The notes under the pieces are model-generated. The model ran no database searches. It was not told the DNA's origin and saw nothing but the letters and a program-made list of their open reading frames with translations. Shown here piece by piece: positions 37,833-42,712 of a stretch of DNA of 42,712 nt; positions within the stretch are counted from its first letter, which is position 1, and every line of letters begins with the position of its first letter. Source of the DNA: an uncultured Bacteroidota bacterium (GTDB lineage Bacteria; Bacteroidota; Bacteroidia; Chitinophagales; Chitinophagaceae); assembly GCA_903910765.1 (NCBI GenBank), contig CAIWBA010000291.1, positions 211,492 to 254,203 on the forward strand, in the 5' to 3' direction. A program made the translations under genes and the position numbers.

Positions 37833-39713
37833 ATGTCAAATAAACTCAAAATAAAACAGGTTGACCTCAGTGGAGTAACCCAAGATAATTCCAAGACCCG
37901 ATTTTTAGCAATAGATTCAACTGGTAATGTATATTGGAATGATTCTCTAACTGGTGGAGGCGGTGGAGGCGCTATTGATTTCTATGATGAAGGCGTCCTA
38001 GTCGGAACTTATTCAAAAGTTAATTTTGTTGGAGTTGATATACTTGGAGCTCAAAAACCTGGAGACTCAAGCACAATAAACGTATATGTTCCAACTCCTA
38101 CATTTGCAAGTCATTTTAATACATTAGATGGAACCTCTTCAGGTTTAGTTGCTGAAACTTTATCAAGATCAAATGTTAGAATCAGTACACCTACCTCAGA
38201 AGGTACTCCATTTAAAGCAGGCTCTTGGGCAGGAAGTACTCGATCTGCTACTACTAATAATATAGTATCATTTAGTACAGCAAATGCAGTAACTGGACAA
38301 GGTGGAGATGCTACTGTAACTGTTGATGTATATGACGCAGATGGAGTTACTATAATTTCTACATATTCTCATGGAGTAACCGCAGATGGCACCTATTCAA
38401 GCACAGATGGAATTGATATTATTATCTCTGGCTTTATTGCTGATAGTTTAAAAGAAAAGGCCGATATTACAGTAACTGTAGATATTGATCAAGTTCTTTC
38501 AGGTGTTGGTTTAACTGATGGTGGTAAATATAATATCGTAATTACAAATTTAACTGATTCAACTAGTGATGGTGCTCAAACATTTACGTATACTCAACCT
38601 GCCGTTTTCTTTGATACTAATTTAACTACTCCAAGTTTTGGAGGAGGCGCTACCTGTACAATTGAAGAAACTGTTGGTAATATTATTACTAAACACTTAA
38701 GTGGAGTTGAGTACTATACTTTAACTTCTCAATTTACTGCGCACGTTGATGCAATTAATGACTTAAATGCAAATACTCAAGGCCGTTCGCTTGGAGCAAA
38801 TACTAATTTTCAATTTGCTGCACCCGCATATGGACTTTCTACTCTATATGAATATGCATGGTCTCCTGTGTATGGATCATTTACTGGATGGACTAACTTA
38901 TTTAATGATACATCAGATGATTATGATATTTCAGATTGGGCAATAAGCTCAACTTCATTTAGATATCGTGGAACTGGAGCAGCAGCAACTGCTTCATTAT
39001 TTGAGCCATGGAATTCAGGTGGAACTAAGAGCTCATCTACTCATTCAATACTTGTTGATACCTATGCAACTAGCGGAAATAGTACACAATATATTGAAAA
39101 ATTTGATGATGAGGCTTTTAGATTACAGTCAGATTATAGTACAGTATGGGATCCAACTGCAACTCTATCAAACGGTGAAGCTTGTGTAGTTGGTGGAACT
39201 ATTGTTAGACCTGATCAATTCTTTTTGACTTCACCAAGTACTTCAACGATTCAACCTAACTTAAGCTCATTTAAGTCTGACTTAAATGGTACAAATCCAA
39301 ATTATACTTCACTTACTGCGGCTGCTTCATATTACCGAAAGTTTTATACAACATTAAGTGTATCAACTGTTCCAATTCCAAGTTTTTCAATGGTATTTTC
39401 TGGAACATTTGCTGGAGGAACTGCTCTAGCCGACTTAATTAGTGGAGCTCTTACCATAACCGTTCGTAAAATTGGAGCAACTGGTGGAGTATATGGCCCT
39501 ATTTCTTATCCATTATTTTTAAATGGATCAGGTTATAATTTTGGAACATTTGATGATGGCGCTACTGATAGTCAAATCAGGTTAGGCAGCTCAGTTGGAA
39601 ATACAATTAATGGTACATTTGGAGGATTTAATGCAACCAATGGAATATACGTAGAATTTAAAATTTCAAATTCAGCAATTAGAATTGATACTGTTACTGT
39701 AACATTTAACTAA
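37833..39713 (+). CDS. Tail-fibre-type protein (626 aa)
   Basis: The N-terminus MSNKLKIKQVDLSGVTQDNS, then RFLAIDSTGNVYWNDSL, is a typical mounting domain of myovirus fibre proteins. It is followed by a poly-Gly hinge (TGGGGGGAIDF) at about residues 41-50. The rest is beta-rich and Ser/Thr/Gly-rich, with Ig-like stretches (DATVTVDVYDADGVTI, ADITVTVDIDQVL) and a C-terminus IRIDTVTVTFN. It has no enzymatic motif and no recognised family. ATG at 37833, chosen because the ATG at 37817 is out of frame. Probably a distal fibre or adhesin subunit of the same tail-tip assembly as its neighbours. Confidence 0.75.
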   Translation: MSNKLKIKQVDLSGVTQDNSKTRFLAIDSTGNVYWNDSLTGGGGGGAIDFYDEGVLVGTYSKVNFVGVDILGAQKPGDSSTINVYVPTPTFASHFNTLDGTSSGLVAETLSRSNVRISTPTSEGTPFKAGSWAGSTRSATTNNIVSFSTANAVTGQGGDATVTVDVYDADGVTIISTYSHGVTADGTYSSTDGIDIIISGFIADSLKEKADITVTVDIDQVLSGVGLTDGGKYNIVITNLTDSTSDGAQTFTYTQPAVFFDTNLTTPSFGGGATCTIEETVGNIITKHLSGVEYYTLTSQFTAHVDAINDLNANTQGRSLGANTNFQFAAPAYGLSTLYEYAWSPVYGSFTGWTNLFNDTSDDYDISDWAISSTSFRYRGTGAAATASLFEPWNSGGTKSSSTHSILVDTYATSGNSTQYIEKFDDEAFRLQSDYSTVWDPTATLSNGEACVVGGTIVRPDQFFLTSPSTSTIQPNLSSFKSDLNGTNPNYTSLTAAASYYRKFYTTLSVSTVPIPSFSMVFSGTFAGGTALADLISGALTITVRKIGATGGVYGPISYPLFLNGSGYNFGTFDDGATDSQIRLGSSVGNTINGTFGGFNATNGIYVEFKISNSAIRIDTVTVTFN

Positions 39714-39728
39714 AAAAAAATTAAAAAT

Positions 39729-39929
39729 ATGGAGACAAGTTTCGATAAAAAGCTTAAGGTTAAAATAGATAAAGATAAGCAAAGTGTTTCTCTTAGCATC
39801 CGAGTGTCAGATGATATGGTTAACGTATTTAAAACAACCTTAAATGAATTTAATATTATGGTTGCAGAATACCAAGGTCAATTATATGAGGCTCATCAAG
39901 AGGACCTAATAGAAAACCAAATAAATTAA
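39729..39929 (+). CDS. Small protein between fibre genes (66 aa), unknown
   Basis: Starts METSFDKKLKVKIDKDKQSV at ATG 39729 and ends DLIENQIN. The first half is a charged beta hairpin-like segment (KVKIDKDKQSVSLSIRVSD). The second is an amphipathic helix (MVNVFKTTLNEFNIMVAEYQ). It sits in the same frame direction with 15-nt and 7-nt gaps to its large neighbours, so it is a real member of the operon. Phage fibre operons often carry small assembly chaperones or connector subunits; either fits by position only. No family recognised. Confidence 0.75.
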   Translation: METSFDKKLKVKIDKDKQSVSLSIRVSDDMVNVFKTTLNEFNIMVAEYQGQLYEAHQEDLIENQIN

Positions 39930-39936
39930 TTAGTAG

Positions 39937-41742
39937 ATGGCAGGCTATACAGATAATGAAAGACTCAAACTCGTATTTAAGGTTCAAGCTGCGAATGTAA
40001 TTGATGCAGCTCCTAACTTTAATTGGTATGAAGCAAAGTTTGCATTTAACCCAAATATTTCAGCTGATCGAGTTTTAACCCAATTTAATGTAGTTAAGGC
40101 AAATCCGGTTGCAAATAAATCAGCTGCATTAGCCTTATTAACCTCAGGTCAACCATTAGAAAATATTGTAGCTGATGCTTATTCTACTGGAGTTGCTGTA
40201 CAATTAAGTCAAGTTATTTCAGGTAATAATACTACATGGGTAACTTGTTCAACTCTTAATGATTTTAATACCCAAATATTAGATTGGATTCAACCTCAAA
40301 AAATATTACAAGTAAGTGGATCTCCTTCAATTGGATGGAATGCTGAATTTTGGAATGGTGATCCTTCTGCTGGCGGAACTCAAATATTAACAACTGACGA
40401 TGCTAGTGTTAATGAAGTAAGTTGGGTATTTAATTATGATAATGGTATATTATTATTATCAACATCGATGGTTGCCTATTTAACTTCTACCTATGGATCA
40501 GTTGATCCATATATTAGAGGTTTTTACTATATTGGAACAACCTTGGGAGGATTTGCTGGTACATCAGGAACAAGCGGTACTTCTGGAGATGGTTATCTCT
40601 ATCCAACTGACTTAACTGTTTCATTAACTGCAGGTAAGAGCTTCGGTCGATACTTAAATGGAGATACCATTCCAGCAACTGGATTAACTGCAGCTGAGGT
40701 AATTGAATTAGCCATAGCTGAACCAATTCCACCAACGGTTTCATTAACCTCAAGTTCAACAATTGCATTTAATGATACAGCTATTAGTAATGTACTAAAT
40801 TTTGACTATACAATAAACAGTATAGGCGAAACGGTTACAAGTGTTTCTCTTGAATGGAGAAGAGGAGGTACTGGTACATGGACAGTTTTATCAACATCAA
40901 CTACTACTCCTGATACGTATACACATTCATTAACTGACACTAATTATAATGCAGATGCATTTAACTACCAGTATATTGTAGTTGACTCTTCTGGAGCAAC
41001 ATCTACTGCTACTTTAAATATAACACCAGCTCCATATATTGCTCCATCTATTTCATTAACCGTTGCAGCAGTTTCAAGTACTTCACCTGAAACTTCAGTT
41101 AAGAGAGAAATTGGAAATATTGATACTGACCTAAGTGGAACAGTTACATTAAATACTCCAAATGTTGCAATTACTAGCTATACACTTCAATATTCATTAA
41201 ATAATAGTACATGGACCGATATTGGTTCGGCTGTTTCAATTGGACCAGGTACTTCAAGTATTTCATTAACTAATCATAATGATATTTCATTAATTGCATC
41301 AACTGTAATATATTATAGAGTAAAAGTAGTTGATGATTATCAAACTTCATTATCGAGTTTTGTAACTGGTGGAAATACAACAGTTAGTTTTTTAAATATT
41401 ATATTTTACGGACCATCATCATCTGCGCCAGCTACATCAAGTTCAGTTAGAGCACTACCTAACCGTATGTTTACGGATGGAAGTAATCCATTTAACCTAT
41501 TAACTGGTTCAGTTGAGAGGATTTTTACAGCAGCAATGCCAGCAGGTTTATCAATAAGTCAAGTTTTAGATATTGATGCACTAAATGCAAATATTACAGC
41601 AAATTATATACTTTCAACATTTAATGTGAATAATGGAGCAGGCATTGGAACATCATATCATGTATATACGATGACTAATGCAATACCATATTCAGCAGGT
41701 GGAACTCCTGCAGGAAATCATAGACACCAAATAACTAGATAA
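39937..41742 (+). CDS. Tail-fibre protein with collagen-like hinge and Ig-like domains (601 aa)
   Basis: The N-terminal 200 residues (MAGYTDNERLKLVFKVQAAN) form a putative mounting domain. A short Gly-Thr-Ser collagen-like hinge ([19 protein letters not shown], about 204-222) follows. Two Ig-like beta domains come next, at about 265-365 (PPTVSLTSSSTIAF, TVTSVSLEWRRGGTGTWTVL) and 370-470 (PSISLTVAAV, VAITSYTLQYSLNNSTWTDI), then a C-terminal tip ending AGNHRHQITR. There is no enzyme motif. ATG at 39937, 7 nt after the 66-aa gene. The next gene begins 5 nt after its stop. The hinge repeats the motif of the following collagen-like gene. Confidence 0.8.
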   Translation: MAGYTDNERLKLVFKVQAANVIDAAPNFNWYEAKFAFNPNISADRVLTQFNVVKANPVANKSAALALLTSGQPLENIVADAYSTGVAVQLSQVISGNNTTWVTCSTLNDFNTQILDWIQPQKILQVSGSPSIGWNAEFWNGDPSAGGTQILTTDDASVNEVSWVFNYDNGILLLSTSMVAYLTSTYGSVDPYIRGFYYIGTTLGGFAGTSGTSGTSGDGYLYPTDLTVSLTAGKSFGRYLNGDTIPATGLTAAEVIELAIAEPIPPTVSLTSSSTIAFNDTAISNVLNFDYTINSIGETVTSVSLEWRRGGTGTWTVLSTSTTTPDTYTHSLTDTNYNADAFNYQYIVVDSSGATSTATLNITPAPYIAPSISLTVAAVSSTSPETSVKREIGNIDTDLSGTVTLNTPNVAITSYTLQYSLNNSTWTDIGSAVSIGPGTSSISLTNHNDISLIASTVIYYRVKVVDDYQTSLSSFVTGGNTTVSFLNIIFYGPSSSAPATSSSVRALPNRMFTDGSNPFNLLTGSVERIFTAAMPAGLSISQVLDIDALNANITANYILSTFNVNNGAGIGTSYHVYTMTNAIPYSAGGTPAGNHRHQITR

Positions 41743-41747
41743 CTCAT

Positions 41748-42712
41748 ATGTCATTAACACCAGGATTACAATTGCCATTTGGTATACAGCCAGTTAACCC
41801 ATTCCCAGTAGATGCATGGTCAGGTCCGTATATTGGAATAGATGAAATAACTGCGCTAGCAGTAGCTAACTCAGAAATCCTTTCAGCAATCCGATTCCAG
41901 TCAATGGAAGTACGCCTTATTATAAATGGGGTTTCTCATAAATATTGGTATCGTGATGGAATTTTAGATACAGATCTAGTTGAATTTGCATCAAATGGTT
42001 CAGCTGGTACTGCTGGTACTTCAGGTACATCAGGGACTTCCGGATCAGACGGCTCAAGCGGTACATCTGGTTCAGACGGCTCAAGTGGAACTTCAGGTTC
42101 AGATGGTAGCTCAGGAACTTCAGGTTCAGATGGTAGCTCAGGAACTTCTGGTTCAGATGGGACTTCAGGGACTTCAGGTTCAGACGGTTCAAGCGGTACT
42201 TCTGGTTCAGATGGAACTAGTGGTTCAGACGGTAGCTCAGGTACTTCCGGGTCAGATGGTAGCTCAGGTACTTCCGGTTCAGATGGAAGCTCAGGGTCAG
42301 ACGGCTCAAGCGGTACTTCTGGTTCAGATGGTTCAAGCGGTACCTCAGGCTCAGACGGAACTAGTGGATCAGATGGTACTTCTGGAACTTCTGGTTCAGA
42401 TGGTACTTCAGGATCAGACGGAAGCTCAGGAACTAGCGGTTCAGATGGTTCAAGTGGTACTTCAGGTAGTTCCGGTTTAAGTGGAGTAGACGGCTCTAGT
42501 GGAACTTCTGGTTCTAATGGTTCAAATGGTAGCTCTGGTACTAGTGGTACATCAGGTTCAAATGGAAGCTCAGGTACTTCAGGTTCAGATGGCTCAAGTG
42601 GAACAAGCGGTTCAAATGGTTCTTCTGGTACTTCAGGTTCAGATGGCTCAAGTGGAACAAGCGGTTCAAATGGTTCTTCAGGAACTTCAGGTTCAGATGG
42701 CTCAAGTGGAAC
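41748..42712 (+). CDS. Collagen-like tail-fibre protein, 3'-truncated by window end
   Basis: A frame opens at ATG 41748 ([19 protein letters not shown]) and stays open to the window edge, about 321 codons. Residues 1-82 form a compact head with [17 protein letters not shown], a probable mounting domain. From Gly84 onward every third residue is Gly, in units such as GTS, GSD, GSS and GSN, about 238 residues so far, with almost no Pro. Such Gly-X-Y tracts trimerise phage fibres. There is no stop in the window, so the tip is unseen. ORFs seen in the other frames of this tract are repeat-driven shadows. Confidence 0.88.
   Translation, partial: MSLTPGLQLPFGIQPVNPFPVDAWSGPYIGIDEITALAVANSEILSAIRFQSMEVRLIINGVSHKYWYRDGILDTDLVEFASNGSAGTAGTSGTSGTSGSDGSSGTSGSDGSSGTSGSDGSSGTSGSDGSSGTSGSDGTSGTSGSDGSSGTSGSDGTSGSDGSSGTSGSDGSSGTSGSDGSSGSDGSSGTSGSDGSSGTSGSDGTSGSDGTSGTSGSDGTSGSDGSSGTSGSDGSSGTSGSSGLSGVDGSSGTSGSNGSNGSSGTSGTSGSNGSSGTSGSDGSSGTSGSNGSSGTSGSDGSSGTSGSNGSSGTSGSDGSSG
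41997..42712 (+). repeat. Long Gly-Ser/Thr/Asp/Asn (collagen-like) tandem repeat tract
   Basis: At least 716 bp of 9-nt triplet units organised into 27-nt (GSDGSSGTS) and, at the right end, 54-nt superunits. The 54-nt units start at 42582, 42636 and 42690 and are nearly identical. Synonymous variation (TCA/AGC/TCT, GGT/GGA/GGC) keeps older copies apart. The tract continues past the window. Confidence 0.95.

Noticed and set aside
37817-37843. ATG at 37817 downstream of GATAAATAAC
   Set aside because: It reads only eight codons before a TAA and is not in frame with the fibre gene starting at 37833.
41920-42480. Alternative-frame ORFs in the collagen-like tract on both strands (Leu/Gln/Val-rich products)
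   Set aside because: They stay open only because the 9-nt repeat lacks stops in those frames. The Gly-X-Y frame has a proper head domain and start.

Overview
This window looks like part of a large, AT-rich, T4-like (contractile-tail) bacteriophage genome, most likely a phage of Bacteroidota/Flavobacteriia. Direct signs of a phage are a T4 gp55-like late sigma factor, a RuvC-like resolvase, a run of very large virion/baseplate-type proteins and a series of tail-fibre genes with collagen-like, Thr-rich and PKD/DUF285 segments. The host guess is inference. It rests on the near absence of Shine-Dalgarno sequences (A-rich leaders instead), on a class I ribonucleotide reductase of the eukaryote/Bacteroidota-like subtype, and on an exonuclease of a family common in Bacteroidota. 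No integrase, tRNA, IS element or CRISPR array was seen.

Left arm (1-10042, all minus strand). In transcription order it holds a PolB-type 3'-5' exonuclease, a phage GroEL, a 1457-residue protein of unknown function, a ribosomal-protein-S1-like protein, a previously uncalled 45-residue ORF nested in a long inverted repeat, nrdB, and the 5' part of nrdA. These are nucleotide-metabolism, folding and translation-support genes. A 233-bp divergent intergenic region (10043-10275) with a perfect 10-bp inverted repeat separates the two arms.

Right arm (10276-42712, nearly all plus strand). It starts with the RuvC-like nuclease and the gp55-like sigma factor. A baseplate/structural block follows: 1111, 354, 724, 1203, 1923 and 817 aa. 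One 263-aa gene lies on the opposite strand (29918-30709), with a strong 12-bp hairpin inside its 3' end that can end the structural transcript. A second plus-strand block then holds a structural protein (689 aa), a predicted amidoligase with a beta-helix-like tail, a fibre/adhesin with a Thr-rich linker plus PKD and DUF285 repeats, a GT-A-type glycosyltransferase, and four more fibre-region genes. The last of these runs out of the window inside a long Gly-X-Y (collagen-like) repeat.

The most interesting idea is that amidoligase, Thr-rich adhesin and glycosyltransferase are consecutive genes and may form a module that modifies tail fibres after translation. A second theme is a putative late-promoter word, [G/T]ATAAATAAC, found three times at intergenic positions and plausibly read by the gp55-like sigma factor. 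All functions are assigned by reading motifs from the sequence. No database search was run.
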